Counted from the first letter of the stretch, positions 40,569 to 49,993 are shown. The stretch: DNA of 64,000 nucleotides from an uncultured Ilumatobacter sp. (GCA_937905835.1 CALCXK010000069.1:1-64000), one strand, 5' to 3'. Notes: generated by a model from the sequence alone, not told the origin. Made by a program: numbers and translations.

Positions 40569-41381
40569 TTAGGAGTCGCTGAGCCGGTCGAGCGACCGGC
40601 GTGCAAATGCCAGCGTGAGCGCTGAGATCGCCACGATTGCAATCAGACCGCCCCAGATGTTGTTCGAGGTGATCGGCGCGTCGAGGAAGCCGAGTCGTGC
40701 CAGACGAATGATGTTGGTGAACGGGTTAATGCGGGCAGCCGATTCGAGCCAGCCCTCCATGATGAAAAGCGGGGTTTGTGCATCGGTGAGGAAAATCAGC
40801 AGAAAGAAGGTGAGCTGCATAATTGCTGCGGCTCGCATGTCGCGGAACCGGAACGCAAGGCCGAGCCCCCACCCGGTACCGAGGGCCGCGATGCCCGCTG
40901 CGGCAACGTACAGGAACAGCACCCCGCCGGGGCCGTGGGTTGGCCGTGCGCCGAACATCAGCCCGACGATGATGACGATAGTGGTCACCAGCACGGCGCG
41001 AATCAATGCTGCGGCGAGCGGCCCGGTGATCAGCGCCGAGCGGGGTGCGGGTGTGAGCCGGATGCGGTCGTAGAAGCCGGTTTCGAGGTCACGGATTGTT
41101 GAAAAGCCGATGCCAATGCCGGCAAAGCCAGCACCCATGAGCGTGCCGAGCGGTAGGAACCAGTTGATCGAACGGTCGGTCGGAAACCCGGGGATCTGGA
41201 TGATTGCGAAGAATGTTCCGGCGAACGCGATCGACTGGAATACCGGCATGAGTACCGATGGCAGGAAAGCCGATGGCAGCCGGGTGATGTTGACGATGCT
41301 GCGTTTGGCCAGGCCAACTGCAGCGGCGCTGTGCGGTGTGCGGCGAGTGTTGATTGGCCGAATGGCCTGACCTGTTCTCAT
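40569..41381 (-). CDS. ABC-2 type permease (DrrB-like)
   Basis: A 270-residue membrane protein with about six membrane segments and a hydrophobic core typical of ABC-2 exporters; it has the GFYDRIRLTPAPRSALITGP coupling segment near 103-122 and an amphipathic MRAAAIMQLTFFLLIFL segment. It pairs with the second permease and the ATPase upstream (1-base overlap). Substrate unknown. Confidence 0.85.
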   Translation of the reverse strand: MRTGQAIRPINTRRTPHSAAAVGLAKRSIVNITRLPSAFLPSVLMPVFQSIAFAGTFFAIIQIPGFPTDRSINWFLPLGTLMGAGFAGIGIGFSTIRDLETGFYDRIRLTPAPRSALITGPLAAALIRAVLVTTIVIIVGLMFGARPTHGPGGVLFLYVAAAGIAALGTGWGLGLAFRFRDMRAAAIMQLTFFLLIFLTDAQTPLFIMEGWLESAARINPFTNIIRLARLGFLDAPITSNNIWGGLIAIVAISALTLAFARRSLDRLSDS

Positions 41382-42208
41382 TATGAGGCGCCCAAACGGT
41401 GGCGGAGGGCTCGGAGTGAGACTGCAATCGAGATGACAGCGAGTACGGCAGGTACAAGAATTGCTCGGGCGAGCGCTGCTGCGGACACACCCTCGATGAC
41501 GAGGTCGCGCATCCCTTCAACGAGATGAGAGACCGGGTTGAGATCGGCAAGGGTGCCGTAAATACCACTCATTGTTTCCCGGGGGAAGAAAGCCGATGAG
41601 AAGAACAATGCGATAAAGAGCAGTGGAAAGGCACCTTGCACGGCTTCCGACGAACCGGTGATGAGCGCCATTGCCGACATCAGGGCGCCGATAGCCAGCG
41701 CCAGGATCGTGCCGCTCACCATCAGGCCAATCACGCCCCCGACGCCACCCTTGACAGTGAGGCCGAAAGGCAGCAAGACCAGGACGAAGAAGAGGGTCTG
41801 GAATGCCCCGTAGGCCATGCCGCCTGCCATGCGCCCGACGATGATGCCAGTGCGGGTGGATGGGGAAGCAAGGAGGCGATCGAAGAATCCATTCTCGATG
41901 TCGGTAGCGAGCGCAGTCGCTCCGGTGGTGGAGCCGAAAACGATGCCCTGGACGATTGCCCCGGCAAGCGCGAAGTCGAGATACGAATCGACCGCAGGGA
42001 ACCCAGGTAATCCGGTCGCACGCGAGAACGACGAGGTTCCCAGTGCGGCGAAGAACAACGGGAAGATGAGCGACGGAATGACCAGCGACGGCTGGCGGAG
42101 TAACGATTGGATCGAGCGCATCGACAGCGCCCACGTTTGAGCAATCGTCGACGTCTGGGCTGGCGCCCTGGTCGAGATGAGCGGTGCTGTGGCGACAGGC
42201 GACGTCAT
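41381..42208 (-). CDS. ABC-2 type permease (DrrB-like)
   Basis: A 275-residue ABC-2 permease, about six membrane segments. The cytosolic coupling loop is ENGFFDRLLASPSTRTGIIVGR near 106-127, and the segment with LFFSSAFFPRETMSGIYGTLADLNPVSHLVEGMR is the conserved ABC-2 end region. It overlaps the ATPase gene by 4 bases and the other permease gene by 1, so the three form an exporter operon of the daunorubicin-resistance type. Confidence 0.9.
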   Translation of the reverse strand: MTSPVATAPLISTRAPAQTSTIAQTWALSMRSIQSLLRQPSLVIPSLIFPLFFAALGTSSFSRATGLPGFPAVDSYLDFALAGAIVQGIVFGSTTGATALATDIENGFFDRLLASPSTRTGIIVGRMAGGMAYGAFQTLFFVLVLLPFGLTVKGGVGGVIGLMVSGTILALAIGALMSAMALITGSSEAVQGAFPLLFIALFFSSAFFPRETMSGIYGTLADLNPVSHLVEGMRDLVIEGVSAAALARAILVPAVLAVISIAVSLRALRHRLGAS

Positions 42209-43167
42209 GAGTCGGCGCCTTCAAGGCGGTGGCCGGTCGCCTCGGCGAACACGTCGTCCAGGCTTGGCTCGCGGAGTTCGAGATTGCGCACGGTGATGCC
42301 TGCGTCGTCAAGTTCGCGCACGACGCTCGACACGGCGCTCGGCCCGTCGTGGAGACCGATACCGAGCGACCCCTCGGGGCTCGGGCGGAGATCGCCGAAT
42401 TGGGCGAGCAGGCCGGTCGCAATCTGGTGCGACGACTCGTCGACCGTGACGAACAGGGTCGGTGAACCGACCTCGGCTTTGAGTTCGGTCGGACGGCCCT
42501 TGCGAACGATCACACCGTGGTCGATGATCGCAATGCGTTCAGCGAGTTGGTCAGCCTCTTCGAGGTACTGGGTCGTCAGGAGGACCGTAGTGCCGTCGTT
42601 ATTGAGGCGGCGGATCTCTTCCCAGAGCGAGATGCGGCTCATCGGGTCGAGCCCGGTGGTCGGCTCGTCGAGGAACAGAACCGATGGCTCGTGGATGAGC
42701 GAGAGGGCCAGGTCGAGTCGACGGCGCATGCCGCCCGAGTAGGTGCCGACGCGGCGGCCGCCTGCAGCGGTGAGGCCGACACGTTCAAGGAGTTCTCCGG
42801 CCCTCTGGTGGTGTTGCGCCTTCGGGAGGCCGTAGAGCACGGCTTGCAGTCGCAGCAGTTCGGTGCCGGTCATCAACGGGTCGATGGCTGCGTCTTGCAG
42901 TGCCACGCCGATGTTGCGCCTGACGCTGTCGGCTTCGGCAACGATGTCGAATCCGGCGACGCGACCTGTTCCGCCGGTGGGCCGCAGCAGGGTGGTCAGC
43001 ATGCGGACGGTGGTCGACTTGCCAGCGCCGTTCGGGCCCAGAAAGCCAAAGATCTCCCCGGGTTGGATTTGGAGGTCGACGCCGTCGACGGCCCTGACGA
43101 TGTCGTCACCTGAGCCAAAATGTCGTTGAAGACCCTCGGCGACGATGGGCAATGCAGATTCGGCCAT
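42205..43167 (-). CDS. ABC exporter ATPase (DrrA-like)
   Basis: A 320-residue ATP-binding protein of the DrrA/CcmA family. Walker A is FLGPNGAGKSTTVRML near 42-57, the Q-loop LQDAAIDPLMTG near 91, signature YSGGMRRRLDLALSL near 143-157 and Walker B VLFLDEPTTGLDPMSR near 163. A C-terminal extension of about 80 residues follows, as in DrrA-type ATPases. It is the first gene of the exporter operon. Confidence 0.92.
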   Translation of the reverse strand: MAESALPIVAEGLQRHFGSGDDIVRAVDGVDLQIQPGEIFGFLGPNGAGKSTTVRMLTTLLRPTGGTGRVAGFDIVAEADSVRRNIGVALQDAAIDPLMTGTELLRLQAVLYGLPKAQHHQRAGELLERVGLTAAGGRRVGTYSGGMRRRLDLALSLIHEPSVLFLDEPTTGLDPMSRISLWEEIRRLNNDGTTVLLTTQYLEEADQLAERIAIIDHGVIVRKGRPTELKAEVGSPTLFVTVDESSHQIATGLLAQFGDLRPSPEGSLGIGLHDGPSAVSSVVRELDDAGITVRNLELREPSLDDVFAEATGHRLEGADS

Positions 43168-43236
43168 TTGCGAATACTTTCAGTTAATGCGGGTGCAACG
43201 CACTGTGACTTTGGTCAGCGCAGAGCGCGCGCAGAC

Positions 43237-44310
43237 CTAGATGGTGAGGACCATTGTGCCGACGTGTTGTTTGCGCTGGAACGCCTCTTGAGCTTCGTGG
43301 ATTTGTTCGAGGGCGTAGACAGCGCCGACGATCGGCCGGGCGTCGCCGCGCTCGATGATGTTGACGACGTCGGTGAAGACGGCGGGCTCGTAGACGGTTG
43401 TGCCGTGAAACTCGAGGTCATTCAGGTACAGCGTTCGCAGGTCGAGGTCGACCATCGGCCCGGCAATTGCACCGCAGGTGACGTAGCGCCCACCTCGGCG
43501 CAGTGACTCGAACCAGCCAGGGGTGTCGGGGCCACCGACGACGTCAGCAACGACGTCGAACGGACCACCGTTGGCATCGCGCGCTGCGGCATGGAGCTCG
43601 GCCTGAGACCGGTCGATCACGTGGTCGGCGCCGAGCGCCCGGACTCCGTCGGCCTTGCTGGAGCTGCACACTGCCGTGACGGTTGCACCGCGCAGTTTGG
43701 CCAGGCTGACGAGCGCTGAGCCGACGCCGCCAGACGCTCCAGTGATCAGGATGCTGTCGCTGGCTGTGAGCCGAATGCGGTGCTGCATGTGGTTCGCTGC
43801 TGCCCAAGAGCAGGGAAAACTAGCCAACTCGACGTCGGTCAATTGGCTGTTGTGCACGTGCACGTTCCGAGCGGGCACCGAGACGTATTCAGCGAACCCG
43901 CCGTCTCGTTCGCTGCCGAGGTAGCCGGCGAGCTCGCGGCGCATTGGCTCATCGACGTCGCGCAAGCAACAATCAACCAGCGCTCGACGCCCGATGAGTG
44001 CCTCGTCGACATCGACGCCGACAGCAACGACCCGGCCGCTGGGGTCGGCGCCCTGGATCCTGGGGAACCGAAACCCGCTGCCACTCCACGTGCCGTCATC
44101 GGACGTGGCGTCGGCGAACCCGTTGCCGTTCGTGGCTTCGGTGACCGACTTGCTGTACCAGCCGACCCGCGTGTTGATGTCGGTGTTGTTCATGCCGCAC
44201 GCCGCGACGTGGATCAGTACCTCGTCGGCGGCGGGTACCGGAACGGGCACGTCGTTGCGCAGAACGAGAACCTCTGGGCCGCCCAGCCCGGTCAGGACGG
44301 CGGCGCGCAT
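43237..44310 (-). CDS. MDR-family alcohol dehydrogenase/quinone oxidoreductase
   Basis: A 357-residue medium-chain dehydrogenase/reductase. It starts MRAAVLTGLGGPEVL, has the catalytic-domain AACGMNNTDINTR near 41-53, the nucleotide loop ITGASGGVGSALVSLAKLRG near 195-214 (GxGxxG replaced by GASGGVG as in quinone oxidoreductases) and an NADP-type ending. No structural-zinc cysteine cluster is seen, so a zinc-free quinone-oxidoreductase type is likely. ATG 44310 is preferred over a TTG at 44325. It follows the HD-domain gene on the same strand. Confidence 0.85.
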   Translation of the reverse strand: MRAAVLTGLGGPEVLVLRNDVPVPVPAADEVLIHVAACGMNNTDINTRVGWYSKSVTEATNGNGFADATSDDGTWSGSGFRFPRIQGADPSGRVVAVGVDVDEALIGRRALVDCCLRDVDEPMRRELAGYLGSERDGGFAEYVSVPARNVHVHNSQLTDVELASFPCSWAAANHMQHRIRLTASDSILITGASGGVGSALVSLAKLRGATVTAVCSSSKADGVRALGADHVIDRSQAELHAAARDANGGPFDVVADVVGGPDTPGWFESLRRGGRYVTCGAIAGPMVDLDLRTLYLNDLEFHGTTVYEPAVFTDVVNIIERGDARPIVGAVYALEQIHEAQEAFQRKQHVGTMVLTI

Positions 44311-44321
44311 CGTGGTGGGAA

Positions 44322-44894
44322 TCAAGCGCTGCGCAGCAGTTGTCGGATCAAGGGTTCGTAGTACTCGAGCGGGTTGCTGACGTAGTCGGCATCGAATGCC
44401 GTCTGGTCGTACTTTGCACAGAACTCTTCGGTGTGTTCGAAGAATTCGCTGTCGCGGAATTTTTCGCGGGCGTCCTTGTCCATCCCGAGGTGGTGCCAGA
44501 AGTAATAGCCCTGGAACTCGCCGTGGTGCTTGACCATGAAGTGGTTCGCCTCGGAGACGAACGGCTTGACGATGCCAGCGGCGATCGAAGGATGATTGAA
44601 CGGGCTCAGCGTGTCACCGATGTCGTGGATCAGCGCGCAGAACACGTATTCGTCGTCCTTGCCGTCTTTCTCGGCTCGTGTCGCCGTCTGCAGGCTGTGC
44701 TCCAAACGGTTGATTGGGAAGCCGCCGTAGTCCTCACCGAGTTCGCCGAGCAGGCCGATGACGCGATCAGCGACGAGGCCCTGAGTGACGCTGAGCTGCG
44801 GCGCGATAATGGCCCAGTCTTGTGCAGTCGACTCTTCGAAGCTTTTGAACGACGTGCGCTCGTGAGTCTCGGTGGCTTTTGCTGTGTCGGTCAT
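44322..44894 (-). CDS. HD-domain protein, diiron-oxygenase-like
   Basis: A 190-residue HD-domain protein. The metal ligands are His in RLEHSLQTA near 63, the HD pair in LIHDIGDT near 88, His in FMVKHHGEFQGYYFWHH near 121 and a late Asp in AKYDQTAFDADY near 163. The spacing and the ending LEYYEPLIRQLL resemble PhnZ/MIOX-type mixed-valence diiron oxygenases more than HD phosphohydrolases; the substrate is unknown. ATG 44894 has a GGAGCA-type Shine-Dalgarno. It is followed by the MDR gene with a gap of only 11 bases, so the two may act in one oxidation pathway. Confidence 0.75.
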   Translation of the reverse strand: MTDTAKATETHERTSFKSFEESTAQDWAIIAPQLSVTQGLVADRVIGLLGELGEDYGGFPINRLEHSLQTATRAEKDGKDDEYVFCALIHDIGDTLSPFNHPSIAAGIVKPFVSEANHFMVKHHGEFQGYYFWHHLGMDKDAREKFRDSEFFEHTEEFCAKYDQTAFDADYVSNPLEYYEPLIRQLLRSA

Positions 44895-44949
44895 GGTGTG
44901 CTCCTTCAGTTGTTCGTTGCCGCGGCTGGCACAGTGTGACCGCCTCGTC

Positions 44950-47241
44950 TCACTGTGCGGCTTGGATGGCCTGCCACACGCGCTCGGCGGTGGCGGGCAT
45001 GTCAATGTGCTTGACGCCGAGATAGCTGACGGCATCGATAACGGCCGACTGCACGGCTGGCGTGGAACCAATGGTGCCGGACTCGCCGATGCCCTTGACG
45101 CCGAGCGGGTTGACGAACGTCGGGGTCTCCATGTGGATGACTTCGAAGCTCGGCAGTTCGGCGGCCGAGATCATGCTGTAGTCGGCGAGGTTTGACGTAA
45201 TCGGGTTGCCGTCCTCGTCATAACGCACTTCTTCGAGCAGCGCCTGAGCAGCACCCTGTGCGATGCCGCCGTGAATCTGCCCGTCGAGCAGCAGCGGGTT
45301 GACGACGCGGCCGGCGTCGTCGCAGGCGATTTGGCGCAAGTGCTTGACCTGGCCGGTGCCGATGTCGACTTCGACCACAGCGATGTGAGCACCGAACGGA
45401 AACGTCGGCATGTCAGCAACAAACGTGGTCGTCAGAGTCATCTCGTCGCCTTGCTGCTTGGCAGCGATGGCGACCTCGGACCAGGTCTTGGACACGGCGG
45501 GCGTGCCAGCGACATGGAACTTGCCAGACTCAGTGTCGAGCACCACGTCGGCTTCGTCGGCCTCAAGCATTTGCGCTGCGACCTTCTTGGCCTTCTCAGC
45601 GATCTCAGCGCCGGCTTGGCTGACTGCTGCGCCACCCTGTTGAAGGGAGCGCGAGCCCATGGTGCCGCCGCCGACCGGGACACGATCGGTGTCGCCGAAG
45701 ACCAGGGTCATGTCGTTGATTGGAATGCCGGTCTGCTCGCTGGCGAGCATCGACCATGCGGTGTCATGGCCCTGGCCCTGCGGGGTCGTGCCGGTGTAGA
45801 TGGTGGCGGTGCCATCATCGTTCACCTCGATCGTGGCATCTTCCTGCTTGGGATCGACGCCACCGGTGATTTCGACGTAGACGCACACACCAATACCGAG
45901 CTGCTTCTCGGCGCCGGACTCGCGGCGGGCGGCCTGCTCGGCGCGGAGGTCGCTATAGCCAGCGGCCTCGATTGCCTTGTCGAGCGCACCTTCGAAGTCA
46001 CCCACGTCGTAGACCTGTCCAATGGACGTGGTGTACGGCTCCATGAACTTGGGGATGAGGTTCATGCGACGGACGTCGACGGGGTCCATGCCGATTTCGC
46101 CGGCGAACAAGTCCATTGCCCGCTCGATTGCCGCTGTGGCTTCGGGGCGACCGGCACCGCGGTAGGCGGTAATCGGTGTCGTGTTGGTGACGACCGATGT
46201 GGTGCGCACCTCGATGTTCGGGATGTCATAGACAGCAGCGGCCATCGGACGGGTGAAAAACGGGGCGAGGATCGTGCCCATGCCGACGAAGGCACCGCAG
46301 TCTTGGATGCCGTGCAACTGGTAGTGCGTGACGTCGCCCGCTTTGGTGCCGCCCATGGTGACGTACTGCAACTGGGCGCGGCCGTGGCCGAGCATCATCA
46401 TCGACTCGCTGCGGGTCTCACGCCAGCGAACTGGGCGATTGAGTTCTTTGGCGAGCGTGCCGAGCAGCATTTCTTCGGGGTAGGCGTCGATCTTGGCGCC
46501 GAAGCCACCGCCGACGTCGGGGGTGATGATCCGGAGGTCCGCGTCGTCGCAACCGTTGGCAGCGACGAACGCAGCCTTGGCACCCTGCGCGTGTTGCGAG
46601 GAGACCCACTGGGTGAGGCGACCTTCGTGCCACACGGCTGCCGATGCGCGAACCTCGAGCGGGCACGGGGCGACGCGCTGGTTGAGGAAGCGGCCACTGA
46701 TGACCACTTCGCAGTCTTTGAAGAATTCATCGGTGTCACTGTTCTCGGGCAAGCCAAGCGCAGTGGTGTCGAACACGGCATTACTGCCGGCTGCATCGTA
46801 GATGAGGGTCTCGGAAGCGAGCGCGCCTTCGAGGTCGATGAGCGTCGGGAGGAAGTCGACTTCGGCGAAGATCATCTCGGCAGCATCGGTTGCCTGCTGC
46901 AGGGTTTCGGCGACGACCACAGCAATCGGCTCACCGACGTGACGGACCTTGTCGCTGGCGAGCAACGTGCGCGCTGCGGCGGGGTTGAACGGCGACGGGA
47001 TTGGCTGCAGTCCGAGGGACTCGGCGGTGTGTACGGTGAGCACGCCGGGCATTCCGAGTGCGCCCTCGATATCGATCGACAAGATCGTGCCGTGGGCGAC
47101 AGCGGATCGGGCATAGACAGCCTGGGCCGCACCGACGAGGCGGGGATCACTGACGTCGTCGGCGTAGATGCCGCCGGTTGTCAGGAACTTCGGATCTTCT
47201 TTACGCTGAACTCTGTTACCAAGAATGCTGCTACCAGCCAC
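44950..47241 (-). CDS. Second form II CoxL-type molybdenum hydroxylase large subunit (orphan)
   Basis: A 763-residue homologue of the CoxL protein at 35.4-37.9 kb. It has NRVQRKEDPKFLTTGG at the start, TPDVGGGFGAKIDAYPEE near 241, the form II loop AYRGAGR near 359, TGTTPQGQGHDT near 477 and the active Glu in KGIGESGTIG near 724. It lacks CoxS and CoxM partners beside it. It could use those from the other operon or belong to a different set. GTG 47241 was chosen as start; the alternative TTG at 47295 has no Shine-Dalgarno. The HD gene follows on the same strand, 56 bases away. Confidence 0.9.
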   Translation of the reverse strand: MAGSSILGNRVQRKEDPKFLTTGGIYADDVSDPRLVGAAQAVYARSAVAHGTILSIDIEGALGMPGVLTVHTAESLGLQPIPSPFNPAAARTLLASDKVRHVGEPIAVVVAETLQQATDAAEMIFAEVDFLPTLIDLEGALASETLIYDAAGSNAVFDTTALGLPENSDTDEFFKDCEVVISGRFLNQRVAPCPLEVRASAAVWHEGRLTQWVSSQHAQGAKAAFVAANGCDDADLRIITPDVGGGFGAKIDAYPEEMLLGTLAKELNRPVRWRETRSESMMMLGHGRAQLQYVTMGGTKAGDVTHYQLHGIQDCGAFVGMGTILAPFFTRPMAAAVYDIPNIEVRTTSVVTNTTPITAYRGAGRPEATAAIERAMDLFAGEIGMDPVDVRRMNLIPKFMEPYTTSIGQVYDVGDFEGALDKAIEAAGYSDLRAEQAARRESGAEKQLGIGVCVYVEITGGVDPKQEDATIEVNDDGTATIYTGTTPQGQGHDTAWSMLASEQTGIPINDMTLVFGDTDRVPVGGGTMGSRSLQQGGAAVSQAGAEIAEKAKKVAAQMLEADEADVVLDTESGKFHVAGTPAVSKTWSEVAIAAKQQGDEMTLTTTFVADMPTFPFGAHIAVVEVDIGTGQVKHLRQIACDDAGRVVNPLLLDGQIHGGIAQGAAQALLEEVRYDEDGNPITSNLADYSMISAAELPSFEVIHMETPTFVNPLGVKGIGESGTIGSTPAVQSAVIDAVSYLGVKHIDMPATAERVWQAIQAAQ

Positions 47242-47301
47242 GTGAACCCCTGTCGTGGATCGGTGGGAACCTCGGTCGTGAGGCCCCTGTGACAAGACAA
47301 C

Positions 47302-47799
47302 CTAGTCGGTGGTGGCGGGCGCAGGTCCAGCTGAGCGGGCAGCAAAGATCTCATTGACCACGTTGTACGGCCAGCCGTCAGGGAGCTCGGTCGGCAGTGG
47401 TGGCGTTGGGAGCACGGAGGTTCGCTCTTCGCCGATCAGCACGAAACCGATCTCTTCACGGGCGGCTTCTCGAACGCCGTCGTCGGTCTTGAGCCGGTTG
47501 ACCTCGGCAGCGAGTTGCCCATTGACTCGTTGCAGTTCGTCAAGCTGCGCTTGGCGCTGCACGAGATCAACGTCTTGGTCCTGCCAGGTTCCGATCGGCA
47601 AGACGAACACCGCAGCAGCCATGGTGCCAACGACGATCAGGGCCGCAACGCCAGCGAACAGAGCGAACTTGGGTCGTCGTGAGACACGCTTCTCGATCGG
47701 GATTGACCGGGTGATGTCGCCGAGGCGCGACGAACCGTGTTTGGAGGCAGGTGCCTCGATCTTGGGCCGACGAATCGACGTCGTTTTGGACCTGCTCAC
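47302..47799 (-). CDS. Septum-formation-initiator family protein (FtsB/DivIC-like)
   Basis: A 165-residue bitopic membrane protein: a basic cytoplasmic N-terminus (1-45), one membrane segment about 46-68 (FALFAGVAALIVVGTMAAAVF) and a coiled coil about 78-105 (QRQAQLDELQRVNGQLAAEV), then a conserved REEIGFVLIGEE block and a Pro-rich tail. This is the layout of actinobacterial FtsB/DivIC, a divisome part that bridges FtsQ and FtsL. In other actinobacteria it is next to eno and DUF501; here it stands upstream of an orphan coxL. GTG start 47799. The 209 bases upstream hold no gene I can support. Confidence 0.85.
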   Translation of the reverse strand: MSRSKTTSIRRPKIEAPASKHGSSRLGDITRSIPIEKRVSRRPKFALFAGVAALIVVGTMAAAVFVLPIGTWQDQDVDLVQRQAQLDELQRVNGQLAAEVNRLKTDDGVREAAREEIGFVLIGEERTSVLPTPPLPTELPDGWPYNVVNEIFAARSAGPAPATTD

Positions 47800-48008
47800 G
47801 CGCCCATCATCTCAGGTCGGGTCCCGATTTCCGCGTCACTGAGAGTGAACGCCTGCAGGATCGTGCGAGTTCGGTGTCGTAGCGCGACGCGATGATGTTG
47901 ACGATTGTAGGAATCGACTGGCGGCGGTGTCGTCTTCGTCGAGCAGCGGAACGAACTGTGCGAGCATGTCCCCAACCTGAGCCGCTCGAAATTCCCCCGT
48001 TCGTATTT

Positions 48009-49718
48009 TCACCGCGACTCACCGCCGGACGGCCTGCCGCTCTCTTTGAGACGGGTCATGTCGCCATTGCCTGCGAACTGCCTCCACAGCGAATCGAGCA
48101 CAGGAATGCTGTTGGCGATCAGGTTGTCGAGGTCGTGGACGAGGCCATCCCTCATGGCCTCGTTCGGTTCGCTGTGAATCGCGTCGAGGCGTCTACCGAT
48201 GTCGGCCCATTCTTCGGCCGACACGCTGCTTACTGCCAGGTCGGCGTGGTCGTCAGGATGCTCGTGGACGTACCGCAGGATCGAGAGCTGGATGCCGCGG
48301 TAGGCAATGGACCCGAACGACGTGTCGACGATGTCGTCCGGCTCGACTTCGGAACACAGAATTATCGCATTTGAGACCGCCTGGCTGACGACCTTCCGGG
48401 CGACTGCGCCGACACCCGTGGGCGACATCCACGAGCTTGCGCCGAATCCGATGAGGCGACCGATCCGCTGCCGACGTGCAGTCTCGGCTGCTGCCGCAAG
48501 CGCGAGTTCGGCCTGCTCGTCGTTGAGCCCGTCGCGCAAGAGCAGCCCAAGACGTGCGATTGACTCCACTCCGGTGCGGTTGACGACAGAGGCGCCCAGG
48601 TCGTTGATCACCTGATCGGTGTAGGCGCCGAATACCACACCCATTGTCACCCGTGCCTCCGGATCGCGCGTCACGGTCCCAAACAGATTGGCGACAGCAT
48701 CGCGATCGCCGAGCACCCCGACGGAGTCACCGCTGTCGATGTGAATGCGGATGGCGTCGTCCTCGATACCCGCGCCGATGCCGTACGCCAACGTGTCGAC
48801 GTAGCCGAACATCGAGTCGGCGACGCCGCGAGCCAGGCCAGAATGGAAGCCGTCGTCGAACTTGCCATTGGCCAACACGGTGAGGTGTTTGAGCACACCC
48901 CAGCCATCGAACAAACGTGCTCGGTCGGCTTCGACGGCGTCGTAGAGGCCGGTCCTGACGAAGTTACGAGCGATGGTTGAGTCGAGCGTTTTGGCACCGG
49001 CGAGGGCGGCGAGTACAGCGTTGTCGCCGAGGAGGTCGAGCGTTGCTGGAGGGCTGATCGTCAGGATGTGCGACATCGCATTCTCGATCGCTTCAACGTG
49101 CACGCCACTCCACCATCGACCTGACTCGAGAAGGCCCGGCAATGCGGCCTGGCTGAAGGCGAGTGGAAAGTCGGCGTGACCAATCGCGATGGCGGCGAGG
49201 GGATGCTGATCGATTTCGTCGATGAGGCGGAGGGCGAACCCCTCGTCGACGGCCACACGCACTGCGAGTTCGGTCGCAAGGTCGAGGAACTCGTCCGACC
49301 AGAACGGAGCGCCCCCTTCGATGCGTTCGGCAATCGATCCCTTGCCGTCGGCGCGAGTGTTGAAGTGGCCTGCGACGTACAGCTCGTTCATGAGGTCGTC
49401 GTCGTTCATCGTCGCGAAGCCACTCACGGTCGAGGTGTTGCCGTCGAACGTGAGCCACTGGCCGAAGCGCTCGGCGATGTCGGCCCAACCGCTCAGTACC
49501 GACGAGCTCCAGGTGACCATCGCGTTACTCGCACGGATGGCCATGATGAGTGGGAGCCACTGATCTTCGAGGTTGCGACGGGTGAGGACAACGGCACGCA
49601 TCGCAGGCGCCGCAACCGGATCGGAGCTGCGGATCGACATGAGATCACCGATGGCGGCTCGAGCATGCCAGTTCAGTGCATCGACGCGTTGCGGGTGATA
49701 TCCGGCTTCGACGCTCAA
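48009..49718 (-). CDS. Large hypothetical protein paired with a WXG100-like gene
   Basis: A 569-residue, mostly helical, soluble protein that I do not recognise. It has no signal peptide and no clear membrane segment. Motifs to note are WLPLIMAIRASNAMVTWSSS near 53, repeated helical pairs, a HPLAAIAIGHADFPLAFSQ block near 172 and SVVNRTGVESIARLGLLLRDG in the C-terminal half. The start is probably TTG 49718, which overlaps the stop of the WXG100-like gene (TTGA); a later ATG is at 49640. This coupling, and its size, fit a partner or substrate of a type VII-like pair, but no toxin domain or EccC gene is visible. Confidence 0.6.
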   Translation of the reverse strand: MSVEAGYHPQRVDALNWHARAAIGDLMSIRSSDPVAAPAMRAVVLTRRNLEDQWLPLIMAIRASNAMVTWSSSVLSGWADIAERFGQWLTFDGNTSTVSGFATMNDDDLMNELYVAGHFNTRADGKGSIAERIEGGAPFWSDEFLDLATELAVRVAVDEGFALRLIDEIDQHPLAAIAIGHADFPLAFSQAALPGLLESGRWWSGVHVEAIENAMSHILTISPPATLDLLGDNAVLAALAGAKTLDSTIARNFVRTGLYDAVEADRARLFDGWGVLKHLTVLANGKFDDGFHSGLARGVADSMFGYVDTLAYGIGAGIEDDAIRIHIDSGDSVGVLGDRDAVANLFGTVTRDPEARVTMGVVFGAYTDQVINDLGASVVNRTGVESIARLGLLLRDGLNDEQAELALAAAAETARRQRIGRLIGFGASSWMSPTGVGAVARKVVSQAVSNAIILCSEVEPDDIVDTSFGSIAYRGIQLSILRYVHEHPDDHADLAVSSVSAEEWADIGRRLDAIHSEPNEAMRDGLVHDLDNLIANSIPVLDSLWRQFAGNGDMTRLKESGRPSGGESR

Positions 49719-49993
49719 CTGGCTCTGCCCGGGAAGAGAGTGGCTGCCTGGTCGAGGCGAGCGGCCTGCTGGTCGAAGAGGTATGCCTGCCAGCGCAGGC
49801 CGTCGACTTCTGCGTGGAGCTGGGCCTGATTGTGACGGAGCAGATTGATGCAGAGCAGTGGGCGTCGGCCGCGCCAGGTGTTGTTGCCAGCATGGCGCTC
49901 CAGCGACATCACCCGACTGGATTCGATGCGGCTCGCGAGATGGCGGAGGCGTTGCGCCCGCCGCCGCAGTTCGATCGCTTCGTGTTCAGACAT
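49715..49993 (-). CDS. WXG100-like (ESAT-6 superfamily) small helical protein
   Basis: A 92-residue protein of two helices around a turn: helix one about 5-25 (RRRAQRLRHLASRIESS), the loop RHAGNNTWRGRRP with the Trp-x-Gly (WRG) of WXG proteins near 42, and helix two from about 50 to 88, with WQAYLFDQQAARLDQAA. Length, the central WxG and high helical content fit the ESAT-6/WXG100 group. It couples to the large downstream gene. No secretion ATPase is in the window, so the pair may be exported by a distant ESX system or act inside the cell. ATG 49993. Confidence 0.65.
   Translation of the reverse strand: MSEHEAIELRRRAQRLRHLASRIESSRVMSLERHAGNNTWRGRRPLLCINLLRHNQAQLHAEVDGLRWQAYLFDQQAARLDQAATLFPGRAS

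Noticed and set aside
45271..47292. A 673-codon open frame on the plus strand opposite the second coxL
   Set aside because: Its product is low-complexity, Asp/Gly/His-rich and matches nothing, while the minus strand has a full CoxL. High GC makes long antisense frames common.
47807..48022. A 71-codon minus-strand frame between two genes
   Set aside because: It is Arg-rich without conserved features and overlaps the end of the 48009 gene. I see no gene in this gap.
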